A stretch of DNA of 20,863 nt from JBBQZP01 sp038207585 (GCA_038207585.1 JBBQZP010000048.1:1-20863); one strand, 5' to 3'; shown: positions 6,847-14,139, counted from the first letter of the stretch. Numbers and translations are program-made. The notes: a model not told the origin generated them from the sequence alone.

Positions 6847-7259
6847 GACCGGCGATCCGATACCCGGCGGCTCAGGTGCGCGATCGCAAAGCCAGCAAGA
6901 GCTGCACCAGCCACAAACGCAATCGGGTTGCGGCGTGCGAACGCCTCGCCCCGGGCGGCCAGCGATTTCAGGTTTTCCGGACGCAGCGTATCGGCCACAT
7001 CGGTGATCCCGCTGGTCACGCTGTCCTTGACGCGGCGCAGGGTCGGATTGTCGGCGATGTCATCCACAGTATCGCTCGCAGCGTCGGCCAGGCGCTTGCC
7101 GCTCTCTTCGATCCGGTCCTTGGCTTTTTCGGCACGGGCGGCGATGCGGTCACTGGCGCGTTCAGCGGTGTCTGAAGCCTCTTCGGCAACAGCTCGCAGA
7201 TGATTTTCGCCCTTTTCAGCCAAATTCTCGACGTTGTGCTTGATGTCTTTCGCGGTCAT
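6843..7259 (-). CDS. YqjD/DUF883-like membrane-anchored helical protein
   Basis: A 138-residue protein with a long charged amphipathic N-terminal region (about residues 1-105, rich in Ala, Glu, Lys and Arg with heptad-like spacing) and one C-terminal membrane segment preceded by ARRNPIAFVAGAALAGFAIAH (about 107-129). This tail-anchored layout is that of ElaB/YqjD/DUF883 proteins, stationary-phase membrane proteins that bind ribosomes in E. coli. The sequence similarity is mainly architectural, so the family name is tentative. AAAGGA lies eight bases before the start. It is the second gene of the operon headed by the DUF2383 gene, 29 bases downstream of it. Confidence 0.75.
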   Translation of the reverse strand: MTAKDIKHNVENLAEKGENHLRAVAEEASDTAERASDRIAARAEKAKDRIEESGKRLADAASDTVDDIADNPTLRRVKDSVTSGITDVADTLRPENLKSLAARGEAFARRNPIAFVAGAALAGFAIAHLSRRVSDRRS

Positions 7260-7288
7260 TTCCAGTATCCTTTCGGTAGGGTTAAAAT

Positions 7289-7744
7289 TCAGGCAACGGT
7301 GCCGGTATTAACCAGCAGGCGCTGCAATTCGGCTTTCATCGCTTGCAGTGATGTAGCATCGGCAATCGGCAGGGCATGCTGTACGGCCTCGTCGAAGGCG
7401 CTGAAAACATAGTCCTCGCCGTCCGCGATAGCGCTGAAGGAGCCGGCGTCGATCCGGTCAAAGACGGCGCGCAAGGACACTACAGCCTTGTTCACATCGC
7501 CCATCAGCGAACCACCGCGGTCCGCCGTGCGTCCATGCGATGACAAAATGGCTGCCAAAACGTTGGCGTGGCTGTGGTGAAGTGCGCGAAAACGCTCAAC
7601 AATAGGCAGGAACGACGTCTCTGCCTTATCGCCCATTTTCTGAAAGCCGGCCTCGGCATCAACGGTTCGCGTCAACAGCGATTGCACCGCATCAAGAGCG
7701 GCGGGGGTAGGCGAAGTCATGTTGTGTGCGGTCAGAGTATTCAT
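7289..7744 (-). CDS. DUF2383 / PA2169-like four-helix-bundle protein
   Basis: A 151-residue soluble, mostly helical protein resembling DUF2383 (PF09537), the ferritin-like four-helix-bundle family of PA2169. The pattern includes LDAVQSLLTRTVDAEAGFQK early, RFRALHHSHANVLAAIL in the middle and a GGSLMGDVNKAVVSLR segment. Whether it binds metal cannot be judged; the His pair in LHHSH and nearby acidic residues are candidates. I use the ATG at 7744, which has AAAAGGA six bases upstream. An upstream ATG at 7846 is ruled out because the EcfG promoter (7784-7808) lies between. It heads the four-gene minus-strand operon. Confidence 0.8.
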   Translation of the reverse strand: MNTLTAHNMTSPTPAALDAVQSLLTRTVDAEAGFQKMGDKAETSFLPIVERFRALHHSHANVLAAILSSHGRTADRGGSLMGDVNKAVVSLRAVFDRIDAGSFSAIADGEDYVFSAFDEAVQHALPIADATSLQAMKAELQRLLVNTGTVA

Positions 7745-7783
7745 CATCTGTCCTTTTCTTTCGCGCAGACGCTTCGAATTATA

Positions 7784-7808
7784 AACGTGCGTGTCCTGAA
7801 TTCGTTCC
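7784..7808 (-). promoter_or_regulatory. EcfG-type promoter for the DUF2383 operon
   Basis: On the minus strand GGAAC (7804-7808), 16 bases, CGTT (7784-7787): exact consensus, 39 bases before the first start codon. Confidence 0.8.
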
Positions 7809-7853
7809 AACGGCGGCACTCCGGGGCGAAAAAATAAATCCGGCACATAGCAG

Positions 7854-7878
7854 GGAACCGGATTGTCACCTTGGCGTT
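7854..7878 (+). promoter_or_regulatory. EcfG-type promoter for the DUF1328 gene
   Basis: GGAAC (7854-7858), 16 bases, CGTT (7875-7878): exact consensus. It is divergent from the DUF2383 promoter, with 45 bases between the two -35 elements. Confidence 0.8.
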
Positions 7879-7927
7879 TCTAATCCAGTCGGCGCATCCA
7901 GCGTCCTAATCATTAAAGGAGATCATC

Positions 7928-8101
7928 ATGCTCGGTTGGGCTGTAACCTTTCTTGTCGTGGCGCTGATCGCTGCGGCCCTCGGTTTTGGCGGAATTGCGG
8001 GAGCGTCTGCTGGCATCGCGCAAATTCTGTTCTTCGTCTTCATCGTCCTTTTCGTAGTGGCGATGATTGCCCGCGCTGTTCGAGGCCAACCCCCGGTCTG
8101 A
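7928..8101 (+). CDS. DUF1328 (YtjA-like) small membrane protein
   Basis: A 57-residue protein consisting almost entirely of two transmembrane helices (about residues 3-24 and 29-48), with the Gly/Ala-rich turn GFGGIAGASAGIAQILFFVF characteristic of DUF1328 (PF07043, E. coli YtjA). The short C-terminal tail ends in RAVRGQPPV. The start is secure: AAAGGAG six bases upstream. Function of the family is unknown; it is often stress-induced. It has its own EcfG promoter and a terminator 28 bases downstream. Confidence 0.88.
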   Translation: MLGWAVTFLVVALIAAALGFGGIAGASAGIAQILFFVFIVLFVVAMIARAVRGQPPV

Positions 8102-8125
8102 TCAGCGTTTCCTTCCCTGTCCCCA

Positions 8126-8160
8126 AACTGGCCGCGAGCACGTCTTGCGGCCATTTTTTT
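8126..8160 (+). terminator. Intrinsic terminator of the DUF1328 gene
   Basis: A stem TGGCCGC (8129-8135) with GCGGCCA (8147-8153), extendable inward by three pairs, followed by T7. Confidence 0.85.
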
Positions 8161-8172
8161 CTGGGAAATTCC

Positions 8173-8197
8173 GGAACGAATTGGCCCCGGCAATGTT
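8173..8197 (+). promoter_or_regulatory. EcfG-type promoter for the small membrane protein at 8228
   Basis: GGAAC (8173-8177), 16 bases, TGTT (8194-8197). The -10 has the same T-for-C variant as the nepR promoter. Confidence 0.6.
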
Positions 8198-8227
8198 TAA
8201 TTCGCATCAACGGAAAGGATAAAGAAA

Positions 8228-8401
8228 ATGGACTTCAGCTATATCGTCCCGCTTCTGAGCCTGATTACCATGGGTGCCGTGTGCGCATTTGCCTTGATCA
8301 GCAAAGCCAAGGTCGAAGAGCGTATGCATGATCCCAACGCCCCCAAATCCAGCCTCGCCAAGGATGGACCCGAAGGTGGCACGGATCTTCTGAACACCTG
8401 A
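8228..8401 (+). CDS. Small single-pass membrane protein of unknown function
   Basis: A 57-residue protein with one transmembrane helix (about residues 5-25, IVPLLSLITMGAVCAFALIS) and a charged C-terminal tail of about 30 residues containing KAKVEERMHDPNAPKSS and a Gly/Asp-rich end. I do not recognise a family. AAAGGA lies eight bases before the ATG. An EcfG-type promoter precedes it and a strong terminator follows the stop by six bases, which together support a real monocistronic gene despite its size. Confidence 0.75.
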   Translation: MDFSYIVPLLSLITMGAVCAFALISKAKVEERMHDPNAPKSSLAKDGPEGGTDLLNT

Positions 8402-8407
8402 TCCATC

Positions 8408-8434
8408 AAGGCCGGGCCGCACGCCCGGCCTTTT
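8408..8434 (+). terminator. Intrinsic terminator of the small membrane protein gene
   Basis: A 10-bp stem AAGGCCGGGC (8408-8417) with GCCCGGCCTT (8423-8432), 5-base loop, T4. Confidence 0.88.
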
Positions 8435-8494
8435 GATTTCGCCCCTTTGCGCTGGTTTCCCCGTCGGCTAGCCTGCACCAAAATGGGGGATGCC

Positions 8495-9394
8495 ATGATC
8501 GACGCGGTGACAACGCACCAATCCGAAGAGGATGTGCGCAACGACACGATCCTGATCTATGTTGACGGACGCATCGTGCCAAAGGCGCAGGCAGTGGTCA
8601 GCGTCTATGACAGTGGCTTCATGCTGGGCGATGGCGTCTGGGAAGGCATCCGCCTTTATGACGGGTGCTGGTCGTTTCTGGACGAACACATCGCCCGGTT
8701 GTTCGAAGCCGCAAAGGCTATTGATCTGGATATCCGCCTTTCCCCCGATGAGGTGCGCGCAGCGATCCTTGCCACGCAGGCCGCGAACGGCATGACGACA
8801 GATGCCCATGCCCGCCTGATGGTGACGCGTGGGGTGAAAACCCGCCCGTTCCAACACCCGGCGCTGTCGCGCAGCGGCCCCACGATGGTGATCATCATGG
8901 AACATTCGCGCCCCAAGATCCCCCGCCCGATCCGTCTTGCCACGGTGCCGCATCAGCGCGGCTTGCCGATGACGCAGGACCCAAAGCTGAACTCACATTC
9001 CAAGCTGAACTGCATCCTCGCCTGCATCGCGGCTGAGAAGGCCGGCGCGGACGAGGCATTGATGCTGGATGTGCATGGCTTTGTGAACACGACCAATGCG
9101 TGCAACTTCTTCATCGTGCGGCGCGGAGAAGTTTGGACCTCGACCGGCGATTACTGCATGAACGGGATCACGCGTCAAAAGGTGATTGATCTTTGCCGAG
9201 CCAACGGCATCCCGGTTTACGAGCGCAACTTTTCGCTGGTTGATACCTATTCTGCGGATGAGGCGTTTCTGACCGGCACGTTCGGCGCGCAAACTCCGGT
9301 CAGCATGATCGACGGGCGGCAGATCGGCACCGGCGAAATGGGTCCGATGACCCAGCATCTGCGCAAACTTTACAAGGCGTTGGTCACGCCATGA
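8495..9394 (+). CDS. Class IV PLP-dependent aminotransferase (IlvE / D-amino acid aminotransferase-like)
   Basis: A 299-residue fold-type IV aminotransferase. Visible landmarks are YVDGRIVPKAQAVVSVYDSGF (20-42, split by the family's first strand), GDGVWEGIR (46-53), the PLP lysine most likely K170 in HSKLN, AGADEALMLDVHGFV (183-197), GITR (224-227) and GTFG for phosphate binding. The glutamate that normally contacts the PLP ring nitrogen (G-x-V-x-E) appears to be Thr199 here. The substrate cannot be told; branched-chain or D-amino acid are both possible. I chose the ATG at 8495, preceded by GGGGGA; an ATG at 8483 is possible. Its stop overlaps the start of the sulfotransferase-like gene (ATGA, 9391-9394), so the two are coupled. 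Confidence 0.88.
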   Translation: MIDAVTTHQSEEDVRNDTILIYVDGRIVPKAQAVVSVYDSGFMLGDGVWEGIRLYDGCWSFLDEHIARLFEAAKAIDLDIRLSPDEVRAAILATQAANGMTTDAHARLMVTRGVKTRPFQHPALSRSGPTMVIIMEHSRPKIPRPIRLATVPHQRGLPMTQDPKLNSHSKLNCILACIAAEKAGADEALMLDVHGFVNTTNACNFFIVRRGEVWTSTGDYCMNGITRQKVIDLCRANGIPVYERNFSLVDTYSADEAFLTGTFGAQTPVSMIDGRQIGTGEMGPMTQHLRKLYKALVTP

Positions 9395-10107
9395 AGATCG
9401 CAATGTGGTCCGGCCCGCGCAACCTTTCCACGGCGATGATGTATGCGTTTTCAGCGCGTGGCGATACGGTGGTCTGGGACGAGCCGTTCTATGCCGCCTA
9501 TCTGGAGGCGACGGGGGCTGATCACCCGATGCGCGCCGAAATTCTGGATATGCACGAACCCGACCCCGACGTGATCGCCAGCACCTGCAAAGGCCCGATC
9601 CCGCAGGGCAAGCGGGTGTTTTACCAAAAACACATGACGCATCACATGATCGAAGGCTTTGACCGTCGTTGGATGCGGTCGGTGACAAACGTGTTCCTGA
9701 TCCGCCACCCGGCGCGGGTGGTGGCAAGCTATGCCAAGAAACGCGAAGGCGCGACGCTGGAAGACATTGGTTTTCCCCAACAGGAACAGATTTTCAACGA
9801 GGTCGCTGATTGGTCGGGCCACCCCCCTCTGGTCGTCGACAGCGACGATATCCGCGCCGATCCCGCCGCGGTGCTGGCGCGGCTGTGCGACCGGCTGGGC
9901 ATCCGCTATACCCCCAAGATGCTGCGCTGGCCTGCGGGCGGAAATGAAGCTGACGGCGCATGGGCCCCGCATTGGTATGGCGCGGTGCATCGGTCAACCG
10001 GGTTTGACGGCGCCGAGGGGGCACTGCCCGCACTTGGCGGCGTTTATGCCGATCTGGCGGCCAACGCCTTGCCGATTTACGAGCGGCTGGCAGAAAGCAG
10101 GATCTAA
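9391..10107 (+). CDS. Sulfotransferase-like P-loop protein
   Basis: A 238-residue protein of the sulfotransferase superfamily. The N-terminal WSGPRNLSTAMMYAF (residues 6-20) is the 5'-phosphosulfate-binding loop type, and VFLIRHPARVVASYAKK (101-117) is the 3'-phosphate-binding segment with R105 and S113. The stretch WAPHWYGAVHRSTGF near the C terminus is a strong subfamily marker. Sulfate transfer from PAPS is the family's reaction, but activity and acceptor are not known for this branch. It is translationally coupled to the aminotransferase upstream. The same pair of domains occurs fused in plant aminotransferase-like proteins as I recall, which suggests a joint function. Confidence 0.85.
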   Translation: MKIAMWSGPRNLSTAMMYAFSARGDTVVWDEPFYAAYLEATGADHPMRAEILDMHEPDPDVIASTCKGPIPQGKRVFYQKHMTHHMIEGFDRRWMRSVTNVFLIRHPARVVASYAKKREGATLEDIGFPQQEQIFNEVADWSGHPPLVVDSDDIRADPAAVLARLCDRLGIRYTPKMLRWPAGGNEADGAWAPHWYGAVHRSTGFDGAEGALPALGGVYADLAANALPIYERLAESRI

Positions 10108-10242
10108 CCGTTGGGACTGCAGACTGTTCCGTGTTGCGCAAATCACTGCGGTGCCACCGCCCGATCCCGACGCCCTCTCAGAAAACGAAAGGATTGCGCG
10201 GCAAAAGCCGAAACCATAGCGTTGGATTTTTGGAGCATTGAA

Positions 10243-11169
10243 ATGGATCATTCCATCCAGACCGAAGCCGGGCTGCCCGACATCACGACGACGCTGCCCG
10301 ATCTTTTGCCGCAGTTGCGGCGGATCACGACTGAAGGTTGGGTGCTGTCTGTCGTGACGGTCGTTTTGGCGGGAATAGTGATGTTTTTTCTGACCAACGG
10401 CGGGCAAAGTTTCTCGACATGGATTGCCTTTCCACCCGGTGTCGCCTTCGTGCTTGTGACGCTGATCGTCTTGCGGACGCGGCGCGGGCACGAGGCGGTG
10501 ATCATGCCGATTCTCGCGCAAAGCGTGGGCATGAGCTACAGCCCGAACGCCAAGACCTTTGCGACGACCCTGCCTGACCGCTTGCTGCCCAAATGTCGGC
10601 TCAAAAAAGGCGAAGACCTGATCAGCGGTATGATCGGGGCTCGCAAAGTGCAGTTTGCCGAGGTGAAATACGAGACGGGTGGCAAGAATTCCACGGTGTT
10701 GTTCGGCGGCGTCGTGATGGCTTTTCAGAATGCAGCACCGATGCCGCCGTTTTTCATGGCCGCCGAAAATCAGACAAAGGGTTGGTTCGTTTTTAAGGGC
10801 AACCTGAAGGTCGATGATCTGGTTCCGATCCGCAACCTGAACGGGGCCGATGGGCAAAGCTACGGCGTCTGGGCCAGTCCGGAACGCACTGCAGATCATC
10901 CGGGTCTGGATGCCGTTCTGTCGGTTCTGACCGGGCTGCAGGATCTGGTGGGGTCGGGGTCCACGCTCTTTTCTGCCACCAGTGACGGGACCGAAATGCA
11001 TGTGGCTTTGCGGCACAAGCGCGATCTTTTCAGGATCGGCGGAATGTTTGCGACTGAGCCCACAATGATCGACCAGATCCGGCGGGCCTATGATGATTTG
11101 ACACTGCCGCTGAAAATCGCGGGAAAGCTGCTTGATGCCGAAGCCGCCGTTGCAAAGGTCGAACTCTGA
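10243..11169 (+). CDS. DUF3137 family membrane protein
   Basis: A 308-residue protein that resembles DUF3137 (PF11335). It has a short cytoplasmic N terminus, two adjacent transmembrane helices (about residues 32-52 and 58-78), then a soluble region of about 225 residues with motifs such as GEDLISGMIGARKVQFAEVKYE and GWFVFKGNLK. No catalytic motif is seen and the function is unknown. The start has GGAG seven bases upstream. It follows the sulfotransferase-like gene by 135 bases in the same direction; that gap holds no promoter or hairpin I can support. Confidence 0.75.
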   Translation: MDHSIQTEAGLPDITTTLPDLLPQLRRITTEGWVLSVVTVVLAGIVMFFLTNGGQSFSTWIAFPPGVAFVLVTLIVLRTRRGHEAVIMPILAQSVGMSYSPNAKTFATTLPDRLLPKCRLKKGEDLISGMIGARKVQFAEVKYETGGKNSTVLFGGVVMAFQNAAPMPPFFMAAENQTKGWFVFKGNLKVDDLVPIRNLNGADGQSYGVWASPERTADHPGLDAVLSVLTGLQDLVGSGSTLFSATSDGTEMHVALRHKRDLFRIGGMFATEPTMIDQIRRAYDDLTLPLKIAGKLLDAEAAVAKVEL

Positions 11170-11296
11170 CCAGCGAATGGGTCCGCGAAATTTTGGCGGG
11201 ACGTGAAACTTTTTTGTCCGGGCTTTCGTATCTTTTGTTCAACTAGGGAAAAGGCACAGCGCTTTGTCCCGGGAACCTCAAGAAATGGGAGCAATC

Positions 11297-11698
11297 ATGA
11301 AAAAACTTTTCCTCGCATCCGTGTTTTGCGTGACGGGCGCTGCGGCGTTCGCGGACATTCCGATGGTCGCCGCCACGAACCAGACGGTCGGCAATGGTAT
11401 TGTCGCGGCCGAAAAGGTCGTCGCCGAACAGAATGGCTGGATGGTCGTGCATCGCACCGATGCCGCGATGAAACCCGGCCCGGTTGTCGGCTACGCGCCG
11501 ATCCGTGCTGGCGAGACGATGGATGTTGCAGCCATTCTGACCGAGCCGGTCAAGGCGGGCGACATGCTGATGCTCATGGTTCACGGCGAAGATGGCGGTA
11601 TGAAAACGGGTGGGTTTGAATACACGCTGGGCGCCAAGGAAGACGGGCCGGTGCGCGTTGACGGCAATCTTGCGATGACCGTGATCACGGTCGAATAG
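11297..11698 (+). CDS. Small exported protein (DUF7282-like)
   Basis: A 133-residue protein with a clear Sec signal peptide (MKKLFLASVFCVTGAAAFA, cleavage after residue 19). The mature domain is beta-rich, with NGWMVVHRTDAAMKPGPVVGY and AGDMLMLMVHGEDGG, a pattern I associate with DUF7282-type periplasmic or surface domains; that assignment is tentative. GGGAG lies five bases before the ATG. Mature sequence has many methionines (about eight) but no convincing metal motif. It stands alone between the DUF3137 gene and the convergent argG. Confidence 0.7.
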   Translation: MKKLFLASVFCVTGAAAFADIPMVAATNQTVGNGIVAAEKVVAEQNGWMVVHRTDAAMKPGPVVGYAPIRAGETMDVAAILTEPVKAGDMLMLMVHGEDGGMKTGGFEYTLGAKEDGPVRVDGNLAMTVITVE

Positions 11699-11740
11699 GC
11701 GGGCTGCCAAACGATTTATAAGTGCAAGTTTAACGTTCAG

Positions 11741-11770
11741 GAAGGGCCGTTTCTATTGAAGCGGCCCTTC
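11741..11770. terminator. Probable two-way terminator between convergent genes
   Basis: A perfect 9-bp stem GAAGGGCCG (11741-11749) with CGGCCCTTC (11762-11770), 12-base loop. T-runs are poor on both sides, so the strength is uncertain. It lies between the small exported protein gene and argG. Confidence 0.6.
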
Positions 11771-11787
11771 GCCTTTGGAATCGAAAC

Positions 11788-13011
11788 TCATTTCACCCGC
11801 GCGTTCCGGGTTGCGATCAGTTTCAGCCGCAGTGCGTTCAGCTTGATGAAACCAGCCGCATCTTTCTGATCATAGGCCCCCGCGTCTTCCTCAAACGTCA
11901 CATGCTTTTCGCTGTACAGCGAATGATCCGACCAGCGCGCCACGGTCCGGACCGATCCTTTGTAAAGCTTCAGGCGGACGGTTCCTGTGACATGCTCTTG
12001 GCTTTTGTCGATCAGCGCCTGCAACATCTCGCGTTCCGGGCTGAACCAGAAGCCGTTGTAGATGAGTTCGGCATAGCGCGGCATGATGCTGTCTTTCAGA
12101 TGCCCCGCACCCGCATCCAGCGTGATCTGTTCAATGCCGCGGTGCGCTTCCAAAAGGATCGTGCCGCCCGGCGTTTCATAGACGCCGCGCGATTTCATGC
12201 CGACAAAGCGGTTTTCCACTAGGTCCAGCCGCCCGACGCCATGCTTGCCGCCAAGTTCATTCAGGCGGGTCAGGATCGTGGCGGGGGAAAGCGCATCTCC
12301 GTTGATCGACACCGCATCGCCACGCTCGAACCTGATCTCCACCATTTCGGGTGTGTCAGGCGCTGCTTCAGGATCAACCGTGCGCTGGTAAACGTAATCG
12401 GGCGCTTCCTGCCCCGGATTTTCCAGAACCTTGCCCTCGCTGGAGGTGTGCAGAAGGTTCGCATCCACCGAAAACGGAGCTTCGCCGCGCTTGTCCTTTG
12501 CGACCGGAATCTGGTTCGCCTCGGCAAAGGCCAGAAGGCTGGTGCGGCTGGTCAGCGACCATTCGCGCCAGGGTGCGATCACCCGGATATGGGGGTTCAG
12601 CGCATAGGCCGAAAGTTCGAACCGCACCTGATCATTGCCTTTGCCCGTTGCACCATGCGCCACAGCATCGGCCCCGGTCATCGCCGCAATCTCGACCAGC
12701 CGCTTGGAGATCAGCGGCCGCGCGATGGACGTGCCAAGAAGATACAGCCCCTCATACAAGGCATTGGCGCGGAACATCGGGAACACGAAATCGCGCACGA
12801 ATTCTTCGCGCACGTCTTCGATGTAGATATTTTCCGGCTTGATCCCCAGCAGAACCGCCTTGGCGCGGGCGGGCTCCAACTCCTCGCCCTGCCCCAGATC
12901 GGCGGTAAAGGTCACAACCTCGCACCCGTATTCGGTTTGCAGCCATTTCAGGATGATCGAAGTATCAAGACCGCCCGAATAGGCGAGAACAACTTTCTTG
13001 GGCGCGGTCAT
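11788..13011 (-). CDS. argG: Argininosuccinate synthase
   Basis: ArgG joins citrulline and aspartate using ATP to make argininosuccinate, the penultimate step of arginine synthesis, in the cytosol. The 407-residue length is standard. The ATP-pyrophosphatase loop AYSGGLDTS (9-17) opens the protein; further conserved parts are GATGKGNDQVRFE (119-131 region) and the citrulline/aspartate-binding core ending in HVTFEEDAGAYDQKDAAGFI. GGAGG lies four bases before the ATG. It sits 66 bases downstream of the DUF4105 gene in the same direction, so it may be partly read from there; no clear promoter was recognised in that gap. Confidence 0.97.
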   Translation of the reverse strand: MTAPKKVVLAYSGGLDTSIILKWLQTEYGCEVVTFTADLGQGEELEPARAKAVLLGIKPENIYIEDVREEFVRDFVFPMFRANALYEGLYLLGTSIARPLISKRLVEIAAMTGADAVAHGATGKGNDQVRFELSAYALNPHIRVIAPWREWSLTSRTSLLAFAEANQIPVAKDKRGEAPFSVDANLLHTSSEGKVLENPGQEAPDYVYQRTVDPEAAPDTPEMVEIRFERGDAVSINGDALSPATILTRLNELGGKHGVGRLDLVENRFVGMKSRGVYETPGGTILLEAHRGIEQITLDAGAGHLKDSIMPRYAELIYNGFWFSPEREMLQALIDKSQEHVTGTVRLKLYKGSVRTVARWSDHSLYSEKHVTFEEDAGAYDQKDAAGFIKLNALRLKLIATRNARVK

Positions 13012-13077
13012 ATGGCCTCCGATATGCGATTTTCCGCGAAGTATCGGGAAACCGGGGCGGGGGCAAGCGCGCCTGTT

Positions 13078-14082
13078 TTACGGGCGGGCGCGGATCGCGG
13101 TGGAATAGTCGGCATCCCCCGCCGCCAGACCCTTGGCGCTGATCATCGCGGCCTCTCGTCGATCAGCCATGCTGCCTTCGCCTTGCAGCGCACCAAGTCG
13201 GTTCAGATATTCCGGCAGGCGGCCTGATAGAAGCAGGCTTTGATCCAGCGGCATGTCAGGCTTGATCACCTGCGCCAGACGGTAGACGACCGATGTGCAG
13301 TTGGCGGTGACGGTGTTGTAGAATTCGGGCGTTCTGGCCAGCGCATTGCCCCGGTCGATATAGCTGTGAAACAGCGTGCGCATCTGGTCGGGGGTCAGCT
13401 TTACGGGGTAAAGCCGCACGTCTTCGCCGCGCTGATTGGTGCGGACCTTGATCACGTCAGCCTCATCTGCGGCAATCAGAACCAGCTCGAACTGGCGGAA
13501 GAACCCGCCGACCTCGTTGAAACTTTCGCCCGCCTCGCGCCGCACTTCGACGGAAAAGGCAACGTGCTGGCCATCGGTAAAGCCGAAGCTGACGATCAGA
13601 TGCGCGATATCCGGGTTGCCCCAGACCGAGGTGACCATATCGACCGAGGCCATTTTTGACAGATCGTAGCTGCGGGTATCCCACTGCTCAACGGCGGTGT
13701 TATCGCTGGTCCAATTGAAATTCCGGACGTTGTGCAGGGTAACAAGATCGCCCGACACATCTGCCGTTACCCCGTGCGCCACATCGCTGGCCCAGCGGCG
13801 GTCGGCCTGCGGGGTCAGGGTCTGATACCAGCCGCCCACCACAAGAGTTGCAACCCCAAGGGCGATCCATCCCAGACGACGCTGACGCAGACGCAGGGCA
13901 AAGACCGCAAGGGCGGTAAAGAAAACCACACCTTGTGCCGCCATTTTCCAACCGCCCGTCAGATGGAACGACAGCGCAGTAATAGCCCAGGCCGCACCTG
14001 CCATCAGCAGGATCGCAAAGAACGCATTGCCCACAAGGTGATGCCAGCGGCGGGATTTGGGGTTGGTGGAAACGGTGGTCAT
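13078..14082 (-). CDS. DUF4105 (Lnb N-terminal periplasmic domain) membrane protein
   Basis: A 334-residue protein. Two or three transmembrane segments lie in the first 85 residues (about 17-38, 45-62 and 70-86), followed by an extracytoplasmic domain. That domain contains VRNFNWTSDNTAVEQWDTRSYDL-type sequence, FSVEVRREAGE and the NCTSVVYRL segment with a conserved Cys, matching the DUF4105 / Lnb N-terminal domain (PF13387), suspected to be a cysteine hydrolase. The start is the ATG at 14082 with AAAGG seven bases upstream; a TTG at 14097 is less likely. It lies between the YiaAB gene and argG, and a strong hairpin (14103-14128) separates it from the former. Confidence 0.8.
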   Translation of the reverse strand: MTTVSTNPKSRRWHHLVGNAFFAILLMAGAAWAITALSFHLTGGWKMAAQGVVFFTALAVFALRLRQRRLGWIALGVATLVVGGWYQTLTPQADRRWASDVAHGVTADVSGDLVTLHNVRNFNWTSDNTAVEQWDTRSYDLSKMASVDMVTSVWGNPDIAHLIVSFGFTDGQHVAFSVEVRREAGESFNEVGGFFRQFELVLIAADEADVIKVRTNQRGEDVRLYPVKLTPDQMRTLFHSYIDRGNALARTPEFYNTVTANCTSVVYRLAQVIKPDMPLDQSLLLSGRLPEYLNRLGALQGEGSMADRREAAMISAKGLAAGDADYSTAIRARP

Positions 14083-14102
14083 GGCGTGGCCTTTCAAGAT
14101 TT

Positions 14103-14128
14103 GCGCCGGGCCTTTGGTGGCCCGGCGC
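14103..14128. terminator. Perfect 10-bp hairpin between the YiaAB and DUF4105 genes
   Basis: GCGCCGGGCC (14103-14112) and GGCCCGGCGC (14119-14128) around a 6-base loop. On the minus strand only AAATCTT follows, so termination may be partial. Its distal arm ends 20 bases before the DUF4105 start codon. Confidence 0.55.
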
Positions 14129-14139
14129 TGTGCCGTAAA

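Noticed and set aside
10106..10130. GGAAC-N16-GGTT on the minus strand, resembling an EcfG promoter
   Set aside because: The -10 does not match (GGTT) and it points into the sulfotransferase-like gene in antisense with no gene to serve.
11272..11292. GGAAC just before the small exported protein gene
   Set aside because: No CGTT or TGTT follows at 16-17 bases, and the sequence lies too close to the start codon to be its promoter.
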